From assembly GCA_964030785.1 (NCBI GenBank), contig OZ034977.1, positions 27,710,152 through 27,774,151 of the forward strand: a stretch of 64,000 nucleotides of DNA. The letters are read 5' to 3'. The notes under the pieces were generated by a model. That model ran no database searches. It saw nothing but the letters and a program-made list of their open reading frames with translations, and had not been told where the DNA came from. This DNA is from Siderastrea siderea (taxonomy: Eukaryota > Cnidaria > Anthozoa > Scleractinia > Rhizangiidae). Within the stretch, counting starts at the first letter, position 1. Each line of letters begins with the position of its first letter. The position numbers were made by a program, and so were the translations under genes. Positions 31,467 through 39,623 of the stretch are shown in pieces.

Positions 31467-32472
31467 CTCCAACGACACCGACTATGACCCCCACGACAAC
31501 GAGGACGATGACACCGACTATGACCCCCACGACAACGAGGACGATGACTCCGACTATGACCCCCACGACGACGACGACGACGACGAGTACGAACGGGCAG
31601 TCCTCAGGGCTAAACGAGCACGCAACATGGCCAAATGTGCACGGTACCGGGCCGAACACCGAGAGAAACTGATCGCCTCCAAAAAAAAGTACCGAGAAAA
31701 CAATCGAGAGTTCATCGCGGTGTCCGGTCAGTGTTACCGGGAAAAACGTCGTAAACAGCTGTTGACGGCCCGCCAGCTCTACAAGGCAAGGTATCCAGAG
31801 CGCGTGGTTGAGTGTAATAGGCGTTACCGGGAAAGGAATCGAGCCAAGCTGTTGGAGAAGCAAAGGCTCTACCGAGAAAGGAATCGAGCCAAGCTGGCGG
31901 AAGCCCAAAAACGCTACCGGGAAAAAAATCTGGAACACCTCCTGGAGAAGGAGCAACAATATCGGGAGACCCATCGAGAGGTGTTGATGAAGAAAGAGAG
32001 GTGTCGTCGAGCCCGCCTGCGGGAGAAAAAGAGCACTCGAGCCCGCCTGGTGGAGAAAAAGAGAACTCGAGAGAAAATGGAGGCTTTAGGAGGTTTGACA
32101 CTGACCATCCCCCTGACGGATTATTTGAAATCCGTTCCTGTGACGCAGGAATCTGTGGATACAAACGGACCGCCCACGGACTCTCATACTGTGTTTGATT
32201 TGGATTCGGGGGGCGATACAAACGGACCGCCCACGGACTCTTATACTCTCTTTGATTTGGATTCGGGGGGCGTGCAAGTTGCGGACTCCCCTGATTGGGA
32301 GAATGTTTCGTATTTGCAGGAGTTATTGAAAGACATGTCACCCGAGGATTGGCAGCAGGTCATGAACAATGTCGAGACTTTTGATCTGGAGACATTGGTA
32401 CCCCCTGAAGACCTCGTTCATGACATGTCATCCGACGAGGGGGTGGATTTATTGTTTGATTTCATGTCTTAA
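31387..32472 (+). CDS. putative transcription activator: Arg-rich repeats and acidic tail
   Basis: 361 residues. About 25-65: three acidic repeats (DTDYDPHDNEDDD). About 70-225: roughly eight basic repeats of about 18 residues around YRExNRxxLL (for example LYRERNRAKLAEAQKRYREK), a likely DNA- or RNA-binding helical array. Residues about 255-300: two copies of DTNGPPTDSxTxFDLDSGG; the end is acidic/hydrophobic (EGVDLLFDFMS). Basic array plus repeated acidic-hydrophobic motifs is the layout of a transactivator. No known family identified. It overlaps the preceding gene by 80 nt in a different frame; no fitting intron was found. Confidence 0.65.
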   Translation: MSRVRQFHSRRHRPPVSYRQSDDDNDDSNDTDYDPHDNEDDDTDYDPHDNEDDDSDYDPHDDDDDDEYERAVLRAKRARNMAKCARYRAEHREKLIASKKKYRENNREFIAVSGQCYREKRRKQLLTARQLYKARYPERVVECNRRYRERNRAKLLEKQRLYRERNRAKLAEAQKRYREKNLEHLLEKEQQYRETHREVLMKKERCRRARLREKKSTRARLVEKKRTREKMEALGGLTLTIPLTDYLKSVPVTQESVDTNGPPTDSHTVFDLDSGGDTNGPPTDSYTLFDLDSGGVQVADSPDWENVSYLQELLKDMSPEDWQQVMNNVETFDLETLVPPEDLVHDMSSDEGVDLLFDFMS

Positions 32473-32690
32473 CCCCCCTCGTCTCTGGCAGAACATCCGT
32501 GTCAGTATTTGTGAGAGAACAAATGAACTTGACAACTCATCAATCAATCAAAATGACACAAGTGACATTGTTTTTATTTTATCTGGATTGTCTACACCAC
32601 AATGGGTTCTGTCTCGCCAATCCTGCTTGAGACTACCGAACTGCAGAATAACAATGTAACATTTTTTGACTCAACATGTTAATTAAATGT
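32473..32690. other. convergent 3' spacer
   Basis: Non-coding gap between the plus-strand activator gene and the minus-strand late-gene block. It holds AT-rich stretches; no other signal seen. Confidence 0.4.
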
Positions 32691-33047
32691 TTACAATTTT
32701 AAACGTTTCTTGGCTTGCATGATTTTCTTGACCACCCGTTCCGTCTTGTTTTTCTTGCCGGGTAAGCGATCAATGGCTTGGATCATCTTGGTATCGGCTT
32801 TCCATTTATCTTGCAAATTCTTAGCACGGCTGTAATCAATGTCGTGTTGCTTAGCAATTTGGTCCAAGCGATTGATCCCGGGATCCCCCCGTTTCAGACG
32901 TTTAGCCAAATGGGTGCCAGGGCCCATGTACTGATAACCAGGCCAATGAAATTCCTTCCCCGTTTTCGCAATCCATTTTTGGACATCCAAGGCCCCTCCT
33001 CGTTGGGGGCGTTTCCGTTTGATACCCCTTCTCCTCTTGGTGGGCAT
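32691..33047 (-). CDS. PLA2-like virion protein
   Basis: 118 residues. A basic N-terminus with an RGGA site (KRKRPQRGGALD) is followed by the phospholipase A2-like core: calcium-loop word YQYMGPGTH near 38-46, then DQIAKQHDIDYSRA with the catalytic His-Asp near 67-72. The arrangement matches the PLA2 domain that parvovirus VP1 uses to leave the endosome. A Lys-rich tail follows. The segment C homologue (59,279-60,126) has the same HD motif. Confidence 0.75.
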   Translation of the reverse strand: MPTKRRRGIKRKRPQRGGALDVQKWIAKTGKEFHWPGYQYMGPGTHLAKRLKRGDPGINRLDQIAKQHDIDYSRAKNLQDKWKADTKMIQAIDRLPGKKNKTERVVKKIMQAKKRLKL

Positions 33048-33049
33048 GT

Positions 33050-33700
33050 TTATTCACTGTCGTATTGCAAACGTCTTCGTCGGGGTTGTTTGGTTTTGGT
33101 CCAATCTTCCCAACCGGGTAAAGGTTTCAATCGTTGCACTTCCCGGGAGACGCCTTTGCCTTTGCCTTTCGCGGCACCACTTTCGGTTAAATGCTTTTCC
33201 CAGGCCTTGCGTCGTTCTCGCACGGCTTCTAAACGCGATCGGATATCCCCTCGACTGGTAGAAGGTCTCTCTTCTCCTCGACTGGTAGAAGGTCTCGGTT
33301 CTCTCGCGCCTTCCCTGGTAGCAGGGGTAATGGTGGGTTTGGGAGCCGACGGACCTCCTTTTATCATGCGCTTCAACCATTGTTCGACGGGTCCCGTCAC
33401 CAAATCCCCGGCTTCTTCTTCTTCTTCACCTGGCGGACCACCCGGGGCACCTGGGGCACCAACCCCTACCCCACCAGGAAATTGGCGAATGCGTTTGGTT
33501 AACTTGATTAATTCTTGACTCAACGGTTTGGTTTGAGCATTGACCAGGGCGGGAGGTAATTGGGGATTGGCTAACAAGACATGTTTTTTGGCGGCGAGCG
33601 TGGCGGCTTTGTTCAACAAGGCATTTTCGGTGAGTTCTCCTTTGTAATATTGAATGAGTTGTTCCAAGTCCTTTTGGGGAATCATGTACACCTCGTCCAT
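33050..33700 (-). CDS. conserved Polinton protein of unknown function, Pro/Gly-rich middle
   Basis: 216 residues. The N-terminal 75 residues form an ordered helical block (YMIPQKDLEQLIQYYKGELT, then ANPQLPPALVNAQ and ELIKLTKRIRQFP), then a Gly/Pro/Glu linker, a helix (VEQWLKRMIKGG), two PSTSRG repeats and a basic end. This N-terminal block recurs in animal Polintons as an unnamed protein. It follows directly on the gene at 33,682 and precedes the PLA2-like gene, so it is probably a virion or assembly component. No enzyme motif. Confidence 0.6.
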   Translation of the reverse strand: MDEVYMIPQKDLEQLIQYYKGELTENALLNKAATLAAKKHVLLANPQLPPALVNAQTKPLSQELIKLTKRIRQFPGGVGVGAPGAPGGPPGEEEEEAGDLVTGPVEQWLKRMIKGGPSAPKPTITPATREGAREPRPSTSRGEERPSTSRGDIRSRLEAVRERRKAWEKHLTESGAAKGKGKGVSREVQRLKPLPGWEDWTKTKQPRRRRLQYDSE

Positions 33701-33912
33701 GGTCGTTGACTACACTCGGAGCAAAGTTCCCCGTCTTCCTGGTCACGGCAACTCTTACAAAGACGGGCCCTCAAGATGTGTTGGTACTCTCGATACAACA
33801 GGTGATATTTATGCTTCCAATAATGACACTCGTCTTTCCACTGGTCGGTGGACCGATTGGCCTCTTGTAATAGAGTCATCCACGTAGGGAGGGTTAACGA
33901 AGACATTGACAT
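33682..33912 (-). CDS. small protein with a CxxC zinc ribbon
   Basis: 76 residues from the ATG at 33,912, chosen because it overlaps the upstream gene by only 19 nt. An aromatic, charged helix (DQWKDECHYWKHKYHLLYRE) is followed by CKSCRDQEDGELCSEC, a four-cysteine zinc-binding pattern. Function unknown. Confidence 0.5.
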   Translation of the reverse strand: MSMSSLTLPTWMTLLQEANRSTDQWKDECHYWKHKYHLLYREYQHILRARLCKSCRDQEDGELCSECSQRPWTRCT

Positions 33913-34211
33913 AACACCTCGTGAAGTCCTTGAAACAACCCTTGTCCTTTTTGTTGGACTAACCACTGACGACGTTTTTTGACGGAATGTCGACGACGTC
34001 CCAAATCACGTAGTACCTTTTTATAGGGTTGAAGTTTAGCCAGCATGGGTGGGGTGACAGGAATCTTGTTTTTTAAGAAGTTCAACACCAGTTCACTCAC
34101 AGCATTGATTTGATCGGCATTGGCATGTTGTAACAACTCTTGACGTTTGGAACCATTGGCTTCTTGTAACATGGACCGTAAAAACGGGAATTGACGTCGA
34201 AGACGTTGCAT
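33894..34211 (-). CDS. small conserved Polinton protein, ~105 residues
   Basis: Helical and basic: FPFLRSMLQEANGSKRQELL, then ADQINAVSELVLNFLKNKIP, a Lys/Arg segment (LRDLGRRRHSVKKRR) and a Gln/Gly end. Small proteins of this pattern (ANxxQI...E...N.L...IP...L..YK..L) are frequent in animal Polintons and remain unnamed. Probably a virion core or assembly factor from its place in the late block. Confidence 0.6.
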   Translation of the reverse strand: MQRLRRQFPFLRSMLQEANGSKRQELLQHANADQINAVSELVLNFLKNKIPVTPPMLAKLQPYKKVLRDLGRRRHSVKKRRQWLVQQKGQGLFQGLHEVLCQCLR

Positions 34212-34214
34212 CCT

Positions 34215-34379
34215 TTATCGATGACGACGACGATACCGTTGATTGGCTTTTTGAATCGTGCGTTTTATACGTTTATCCGTTTCCAAGGCCGCGGCTTTCC
34301 CCAATCCTACCATAGCGGGCACCAATAGATTTAAAAAACCGCCTCGTTGACGACGACGTCGTCTTCTCCTCCTCACCAT
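34215..34379 (-). CDS. tiny Arg-rich core-like peptide with QRGGF site
   Basis: 54 residues: eight consecutive arginines after MV, then QRGGF, a hydrophobic stretch (LNLLVPAMVGLGKAAAL) and a second basic tail. This repeats the layout of an adenovirus core peptide precursor: basic DNA-binding part, protease-type RGG site, hydrophobic part. It lies between the 33,894 gene and 34,373 with only short spacing. Confidence 0.65.
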   Translation of the reverse strand: MVRRRRRRRRQRGGFLNLLVPAMVGLGKAAALETDKRIKRTIQKANQRYRRRHR

Positions 34380-34702
34380 GGTCGACCCGTCAATAGCCGT
34401 TGAAGGGCTTTGTCTTGTTTGATGAGGTCTTGCGTCTCTTTATAACCTTGACGGGTATTGCGTTTGAAATCGGACCACCAACCCCCACCTCGTTGTCGTC
34501 GGACATGTTGTACATTATCGGTAATGCCTTTCAAGGCTTGACCCCCTAATTTGCCTAAAGCCAGTCCAAACCCAGGCGCTGGGCCTGATAGAAACATACT
34601 CATACCATGGGCAATTTTATCCACCAAACGGGGTTTGCGGCGCATTAAAGCCCCTCCTCGTTGTTTCCTTTTTCTGCGTCGTCGTCGTCGTTGGACGGCC
34701 AT
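34373..34702 (-). CDS. Arg-rich core-like protein with two QRGG sites
   Basis: 109 residues: MAVQ, a ten-residue basic run, QRGGA near 15, a hydrophobic middle (MSMFLSGPAPGFGLALGKLG), then RRQRGGGWW near 70 and a charged end. The two QRGG sites would release a middle peptide if cut. It overlaps the downstream tiny gene by a few nucleotides and the two-TM gene upstream by 58 nt, a tightly packed late-gene order. Confidence 0.65.
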   Translation of the reverse strand: MAVQRRRRRRKRKQRGGALMRRKPRLVDKIAHGMSMFLSGPAPGFGLALGKLGGQALKGITDNVQHVRRQRGGGWWSDFKRNTRQGYKETQDLIKQDKALQRLLTGRPW

Positions 34703-35307
34703 GGTTCTAAGAGTGTGGGACTAGGAGGGAGCGGCTTTTTATGGATCCAATACTCTTTGGGTTTCAAGGGACGAGGACATCCGTCTACATAGCATAGGGC
34801 TTCCAAGGGTTGGTACACAAAATGCCCATGGTAATCTTGGACACATCGTTTAGGTAACGGAGGGGTGAAATCCACAATGGTATCATCCAAGGTTTGCATC
34901 TTGATTAAAAATCGTTCCAGATCCTCCAAGGGAATACCCCGCACATGGGTTTTCAATTCGGTCAAGGCTTTGGCATAGGTGGTAAACGCGAATCGACTCA
35001 TGGTCACTTTAAATCGGTATTGTTTAAAATCATTCCATCCTTTGACCACGGTGCTCACCGCCGCCAAACAGGCTACCAATGTACTGTTTTCCAAAAGGGG
35101 ACCCGCAATCATACCGGCAGCCATCAGGAGTAAGGCCATGCCATTGAACAAGGCATTGATACACCTGTAATGATTCAACATTTTTCGATAACACCACCAT
35201 TGTTGATGATAAAAGGCATACAAGGAATCCATGCGTTGTAATAATTCTGGGGGGAAGGGAAGACCATGTTGTTTCGATCCATTCAATAACGACACGACGG
35301 TTTTCAT
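34645..35307 (-). CDS. two-TM protein, SLATT-like
   Basis: 220 residues. N-terminal helix (MDSLYAFYHQQWWCYRKM), TM1 about 51-72, TM2 about 76-92, then a long helix with WNDFKQYRFKVTMSRFAFTT and AKALTELKTHVRG, then LDDTIVDFTPPLPK. It matches the segment A protein at 22,096-22,584 over this core. The pattern of two TMs followed by an amphipathic helix fits SLATT effectors, which are membrane-acting partners of SLOG or nucleotide-sensing proteins. The same element also encodes a SLOG protein. Assignment is by pattern; a structural virion membrane protein is the alternative. Confidence 0.6.
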   Translation of the reverse strand: MKTVVSLLNGSKQHGLPFPPELLQRMDSLYAFYHQQWWCYRKMLNHYRCINALFNGMALLLMAAGMIAGPLLENSTLVACLAAVSTVVKGWNDFKQYRFKVTMSRFAFTTYAKALTELKTHVRGIPLEDLERFLIKMQTLDDTIVDFTPPLPKRCVQDYHGHFVYQPLEALCYVDGCPRPLKPKEYWIHKKPLPPSPTLLEPWPSNDDDDAEKGNNEEGL

Positions 35308-35309
35308 CT

Positions 35310-36212
35310 TTACGGCGAAACACGGGACGACGAGGTTTGTACGCTCGGTGCTCCTCCTTGTTTATAACTGGTGACAATGCTATTGGTCATGGTGACATTA
35401 GCAATTTCACGTCCTTGGGCCAACTGTTCTTGATCTTGTAACAGCATCCGTAAACGTCGTTGTAAATCCGCTTGACGCAAGGTACGAGGCTGTCTACCAG
35501 AACTCCCAGACGTCCAAGATCCTCGAGGGGTAGCTGGATTGGAGGCAGGTGTCAAAGGGGAAGTGGGGGTATTTCGTCGTCGTCCTCGTATTCGTCTCGG
35601 TCGTCGTCCACGACGACCCCCACCACCACCACCACCACCACCACCACCACCACCACCACCACCACCACCACCAGCACCACCAGCACCACCAGCACCACCA
35701 GCACCACCACCACCACCACCACGTCCACCACCACCACCACCACCACCACCAGCACCACGTCCACCACCACCACCACCACGTCCACGTCCAGCACCACCAC
35801 CACCACCACCACGTCCACCACGTCCACCACCACGCCCATTACCCCCAGCACCCGCTGCTGTTCGAGCACCCGTTGGTGTTCGAGCACCCGCTGCCAAGGG
35901 TACGCTAGGAGGAGTCGCAGGGGTTAGAGCACCAGAAGATGGTTGATTTCCTGGACTTCCTACCCCTGCTGGGGAAGAAGCCTGCACAGGGGGCACACCA
36001 TCTACACCGACAGGGGGGATGGATTGCATAAACCGATAGAGAGGCTCGGCTTCCATTTCCTCCTCGGCGGCGTCGAGAAGGCCTTGGTCTCCCGACCAAA
36101 ATAAATCTTGCCAGGCCCTTGGGGACATTTGATTGCCGCTGGCCGCCCCCACCCCCGCCGGGGACACGGTATCGTACGATTGCGGAGGTTGACGGTCATC
36201 ATCATCGGCCAT
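35310..36212 (-). CDS. Gly-rich low-complexity protein with conserved ends
   Basis: 300 residues: an acidic N-terminus (MADDDDRQPPQSYD, AAEEEMEAEPLYRFM), a Pro/Ala-rich stretch, then about 80 residues almost only of Gly with Arg and Ala, a GRRGRRPRRIRGRRR basic block and a helical C-terminus (LQRRLRMLLQDQEQLAQGRE). The Gly run comes from an imperfect GGT/GGC trinucleotide array (35,614-35,830). An RGG-rich protein of this type may bind nucleic acid. A TATAAA-like word lies about 40 nt upstream of the start. Confidence 0.6.
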   Translation of the reverse strand: MADDDDRQPPQSYDTVSPAGVGAASGNQMSPRAWQDLFWSGDQGLLDAAEEEMEAEPLYRFMQSIPPVGVDGVPPVQASSPAGVGSPGNQPSSGALTPATPPSVPLAAGARTPTGARTAAGAGGNGRGGGRGGRGGGGGGAGRGRGGGGGGRGAGGGGGGGGGRGGGGGGAGGAGGAGGAGGGGGGGGGGGGGGGGGGGRRGRRPRRIRGRRRNTPTSPLTPASNPATPRGSWTSGSSGRQPRTLRQADLQRRLRMLLQDQEQLAQGREIANVTMTNSIVTSYKQGGAPSVQTSSSRVSP

Positions 36213-36250
36213 GGTCGCTCTTTTTCCTGTTCAAATGGGGTGTCGTGCCT

Positions 36251-36904
36251 TTATAGTCGTTTTTGATAGGTGCGAGTCCATCCTTCGTCTTTTAACAGGT
36301 GACTCAACACCCGTTGTTGATCGGAGGAGGCGGGATGTAAATCCAAGACCAAATACCCATACGGTCGTGTGGTGGCTTGATGAAACGTCTCCAACGTGTC
36401 TTTCCACGTGGTCGGAAACGATTGAAGCATGACATTGCGTACCCCTAATTGATCTCGGGGGTTCTTGAACGCTACAATGTAATGGGCATTGCGGGATATA
36501 CTTTTCGCATAGCGACCCACGGGAAACATGTCTTGGCACAAGTAGAGCACCGTCACCCCTTGATGATGCGAATGTTTGGTGAATAAATCCAACACGCGTT
36601 TATCGTGACTCCCTTCGTCCATTAAATCATCCAAGACCAGGACCCCCTGTCCTTCAGGAAACCATTGCACTAAGGCCTCATGATCAGGAATCCCTTCGTG
36701 AAACACCACCCCTTGATCTTGCATGCCTTGAAATCGATCTTGCCAGGCCCCATAACAATAATGCCTTTGGGTCGGTGGGGTTTCAAACAACTCGGGGTTG
36801 TCTACCAAGAGTTTTTCCGTAAACGCGGTTTTCCCACATCCCGAAGGACCCACCACCAAGATAGAGGAAGGCGTATGAAAACGAAACGGTTTCCCCGTTT
36901 GCAT
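36251..36904 (-). CDS. A32/FtsK-type genome-packaging ATPase
   Basis: 217 residues. Walker A VVGPSGCGKTAF near 20, Walker B GVLVLDDLMDEG near 95, then an Asn/His segment (FTKHSHHQGVTVLYLCQDMF) comparable to that in segment A's ATPase. It drives DNA into the capsid. It sits between the tRNA-like gene and the Gly-rich protein in the late block. Confidence 0.9.
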   Translation of the reverse strand: MQTGKPFRFHTPSSILVVGPSGCGKTAFTEKLLVDNPELFETPPTQRHYCYGAWQDRFQGMQDQGVVFHEGIPDHEALVQWFPEGQGVLVLDDLMDEGSHDKRVLDLFTKHSHHQGVTVLYLCQDMFPVGRYAKSISRNAHYIVAFKNPRDQLGVRNVMLQSFPTTWKDTLETFHQATTRPYGYLVLDLHPASSDQQRVLSHLLKDEGWTRTYQKRL

Positions 36905-36944
36905 GATGATAATACCCTTAGAAAAAAAAAAGGCACCTTTTTAT

Positions 36945-37032
36945 TGGAATCGGTGGGACTCGAACCCACGCACGACCCTCCTCATGTATCCGAAGGGGGA
37001 TCCAAAGGCTCTACCGACTGAGCTACGACTCC
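36945..37032 (-). tRNA. tRNA-like Pol III gene, anticodon not assignable
   Basis: 88 nt. The acceptor stem pairs GGAGTCG with CGATTCC (one G-T), followed by TA, the D arm GCTC/GAGC and the T arm GTGGG/CCCAC with loop TTCGAGT. The A box TAGCTCAGTCGG and B box GGTTCGAGTCC match the Pol III consensus, and ten T residues follow 13 nt after the 3' end. The middle is not a normal anticodon arm: 38 nt fold as a long helix (GATCCCCCTT against GAGGAGGGTC) with a CGGATACAT-like loop. It may be an intron-containing, class II or degenerate tRNA, or a tRNA-like transcript. It sits between ATPase and protease genes. Confidence 0.7.
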
Positions 37033-37060
37033 GACATCACTTTTTTCCAACAAATTTTAT

Positions 37061-37600
37061 TTAAGCATTACATTGATGATACGGCTGACAACAAAGTTGA
37101 TACCATCTGGCTTCTTGGCCTACAATCAATTGTTGAAGGCGTTGACCGGCTTGATGGTCATTACTAACATAATCATGATCCGAAAACTCATTTAAAAACG
37201 CTTGCAAGGTTCGTCCACGGGCTTTGGCTTTCAAGTACAACAAGGCGTAATCACCACAACTCTTGCTTGTAATGGCTTGGAGGGACTTGCCATTGGTCAC
37301 TACATACTTCCAATGTTGGACGATCCAATCTCGTAACGGGGTCGCTTGCACGTACGTATCCAATGGCAAAGCATAACTGTCCAGGACTTCACACACCTTT
37401 CCATCCGTCCACACCGCTAACCAATGTTGTCCCGGTTGATCGTGTGGGTCGGTATTCACAATGTACCCTTGAGGTTGGGTCTTGACAGGAGTCTTGGGTA
37501 AACGATCACAGGCCACCGTCCCGTAAAAGACCGGGTTCAATTGGGGGTCGTCTCGGGCTAAATAATCCAACTGGACATTATTCAAGGCCACGTGTTCCAT
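37061..37600 (-). CDS. adenain-like cysteine protease (maturation protease)
   Basis: 179 residues. Catalytic His in GQHWLAVW near 60, Asp in VCEVLDSYA near 73, Cys in SKSCGDYALLYL near 113. This His-Asp/Glu-Cys order and the CGDYALL word define the adenovirus/Polinton maturation protease. It would cut virion precursors at GG-type sites, which several neighbouring small proteins carry. The start overlaps the MCP stop region by a couple of bases' distance. Confidence 0.9.
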   Translation of the reverse strand: MEHVALNNVQLDYLARDDPQLNPVFYGTVACDRLPKTPVKTQPQGYIVNTDPHDQPGQHWLAVWTDGKVCEVLDSYALPLDTYVQATPLRDWIVQHWKYVVTNGKSLQAITSKSCGDYALLYLKAKARGRTLQAFLNEFSDHDYVSNDHQAGQRLQQLIVGQEARWYQLCCQPYHQCNA

Positions 37601-37602
37601 CT

Positions 37603-39003
37603 TCAGTGTTGGTAAATGTTATACAACACGGCTCCGTTCCTGTCAATCTCCAGCAAATTCTCAAATTCTCCATACACGAGTACGGTTATATTGACACCGG
37701 GGGCAGCTCCAAATTCCAACACCAGTTGTAAATCACCTGTTTGCTTGGGGTTGAGGTTTTGACTGTCAGCACATCCATTGGCCACATTGTCAAACATGTA
37801 CAAGGTACAATTTTTATCTTGGCCCCAATCTTCTAGTTCTACCATGTTGCCTTTCTTTTTACACCAAGCACCACTGGCTTGCAGAAAACGGAAGTAGCCT
37901 AGATTATCTCGGGTGCCATTGTTGTGCACTAACTGGAGGGTTTCATAAGGGTATTCTTCTCCTCTGACAATCTGTTTAATGGACGTCAGACCAAATTTCT
38001 GGAAACAGAACGGGTCTCGGCTCACATCTCCATTGAAGGCACGGCTGTCCAGTAACCCCACAATCAATCGGTCAGGTATTCTGTTTTGAAACAGGTTAGG
38101 GATATCAAAGCGGACCAGGTTGTTTTGCATGCTGAAGGTCCGGATTTCACTGCGGACGGTCGGGTAAGCCGCCACTTGGCCTTCATTGTGTCTTTTTTCA
38201 GATATGCTCTGGTAGATGGCGTCATTCAAACGCAGTTGACAGAGATGAAACCGTAGTTTCACATCCCCCTCCATCAATCGGCCGGCTAGAGCCACTCCAT
38301 TCAAAAACAAGTTGGGGCCATTGAAATGAAATTTCATCTTGATTTCGATACCAGGCACCAACAGTTTGCCAGTGTGAAAGACTTCCAAGTGGGGGGTAAA
38401 CACGAGACTGTGGGTGACACCTCCAGCATACTTTTCCACTTCAGCTACCATGGCAGCCAACGCCCTTTTGTGATTGGCACTGAGATCACGCCAATTTTGA
38501 TGCGGTGTGGCACTGTTGGTATTGTTGTTGGTCCATTGGGGTGGGGAATCCACTTGATTGTACCATCCTTGGGGTCCTAACACGGTCTTGCCATCTTCTC
38601 GGTCATAATTCAGCAAGGTTTCTAGGTAAGCTTTGTAATGATACGTGTCGGATTGTGGACTGATCAACGTGCCATTCAACTGCAAGTCAATTTGTTTGAT
38701 GATGGAATGGGCCAAATTATTGACGGGCCACAATTTCTGATTGGCCACCAAGTTCCCGGCATCCTCCTTTTTCAAACTCAATTCCATGGTAAAGTAACTG
38801 CGTCCCAAATCCACAAAATCGTCCAATCCCGGAATGATGAATTCCATGGGATTGATACCCGTGGTGGTGGGTTGAATGGTGACCATGCGATAGGCATTGA
38901 TGCTAATGTCGGTCGGTGGCACCTTGAAAATCCGTAACGCTGGGTTGACGGTCGCTTCGGAACGCTCGTGAGCCGGGGCGGTTTGTGTACTCACGTCAGG
39001 CAT
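37603..39003 (-). CDS. major capsid protein (double jelly-roll, hexon-like)
   Basis: 466 residues. The N-terminal arm (NPALRIFKVPPTDISINAYR) is followed by the conserved Polinton MCP blocks FIIPGLDDFVDLGRSYFTM, WPVNNLAHSIIKQIDLQLNG and TYHYKAYLETLLNY, then a second jelly roll with FDIPNLFQNRIPDRLIVGLL and the LVLEFGAAPGVNITVLVYGE end. It forms the trimeric capsomer. A TATAAAA lies about 45 nt upstream of the ATG. The frame is intact. Confidence 0.92.
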   Translation of the reverse strand: MPDVSTQTAPAHERSEATVNPALRIFKVPPTDISINAYRMVTIQPTTTGINPMEFIIPGLDDFVDLGRSYFTMELSLKKEDAGNLVANQKLWPVNNLAHSIIKQIDLQLNGTLISPQSDTYHYKAYLETLLNYDREDGKTVLGPQGWYNQVDSPPQWTNNNTNSATPHQNWRDLSANHKRALAAMVAEVEKYAGGVTHSLVFTPHLEVFHTGKLLVPGIEIKMKFHFNGPNLFLNGVALAGRLMEGDVKLRFHLCQLRLNDAIYQSISEKRHNEGQVAAYPTVRSEIRTFSMQNNLVRFDIPNLFQNRIPDRLIVGLLDSRAFNGDVSRDPFCFQKFGLTSIKQIVRGEEYPYETLQLVHNNGTRDNLGYFRFLQASGAWCKKKGNMVELEDWGQDKNCTLYMFDNVANGCADSQNLNPKQTGDLQLVLEFGAAPGVNITVLVYGEFENLLEIDRNGAVLYNIYQH

Positions 39004-39005
39004 GT

Positions 39006-39230
39006 TTAACGTCGTCGAGTGGTACCCCGTCGTCGTCGTGAGGGGTTTTTATAGCGTCGTCGTCGTGCTAAACGTTGTCTCAAATCAAACCCGGGGACTC
39101 TCATGACCTCGGGACTCAACCATCCACCACGTTGTCGTCGCATGAGTTTCCAAAACGGATACAGTCCACCCCATTGAGACAACCCTCGATTACTACGAAT
39201 CCGTCGAGGTCGTGAATGCACGGGTTCCAT
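39006..39230 (-). CDS. small Arg-rich protein with RQRGGW site
   Basis: 74 residues, two basic regions around LMRRQRGGWLSP and a final RRRR-rich tail. It overlaps the next upstream gene by one base (stop and start share A) and ends 2 nt before the MCP start. Likely a core or minor capsid precursor cut at RGG. Confidence 0.55.
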   Translation of the reverse strand: MEPVHSRPRRIRSNRGLSQWGGLYPFWKLMRRQRGGWLSPEVMRVPGFDLRQRLARRRRYKNPSRRRRGTTRRR

Positions 39231-39556
39231 TAGACTCCCAAAATATCACGTGCACGTTTGGTTTGTTTGGGAAATAAGGCAGTGGCTACACGCACGGCGT
39301 CTTTCACGTTCTTATGACTCAACGCTTTCTTGGCTTGTTTGGTGATTTCTTTTTTAAGGACGTCTTCGGCTTTGCGTTTGATACCTCGTGTCAAACCCGT
39401 TTCCAAGCCTCTCTTGATATTACTAGGCAATTTTAAAGGATTTCGCGTCCTTATAAGACCTTGCAACCCCCCACGCATCAGATCCGTCATCACTCCTTTG
39501 CCTTGTTGATCATACCACTCGTCGGTTCGAAATCGTGTCAAACTTCCCCCACGCAT
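39230..39556 (-). CDS. small basic protein with MRGG sites, pVI/core-like
   Basis: 108 residues. It begins MRGGSLTRF and has LMRGGLQGL near 27, then a Lys-rich amphipathic part (KRGLETGLTRGIKRKAEDVL). MRGG followed by a small or hydrophobic residue matches adenain-type cleavage sites. The layout resembles adenovirus membrane-lytic/core precursors. A TATAAAA about 55 nt upstream is visible. Confidence 0.55.
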   Translation of the reverse strand: MRGGSLTRFRTDEWYDQQGKGVMTDLMRGGLQGLIRTRNPLKLPSNIKRGLETGLTRGIKRKAEDVLKKEITKQAKKALSHKNVKDAVRVATALFPKQTKRARDILGV

Positions 39557-39623
39557 GGTGCCTTCTTCTTCACCAGGGATAAACGTTTTGTTTGGGCTTT
39601 ATGGGACTCCCCTTTTTATACCG

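Noticed and set aside
31380..31480. A small intron joining the two early-type genes of element B.
   Set aside because: The GT near 31,395 has nearby AG sites only 17-41 nt away, too short and in the wrong phase to join the frames.
35472..35946. Several long open frames on the plus strand opposite the Gly-rich gene (poly-Pro, poly-Thr, poly-His frames).
   Set aside because: They come from the CCA trinucleotide array; no start context or sequence complexity supports them.
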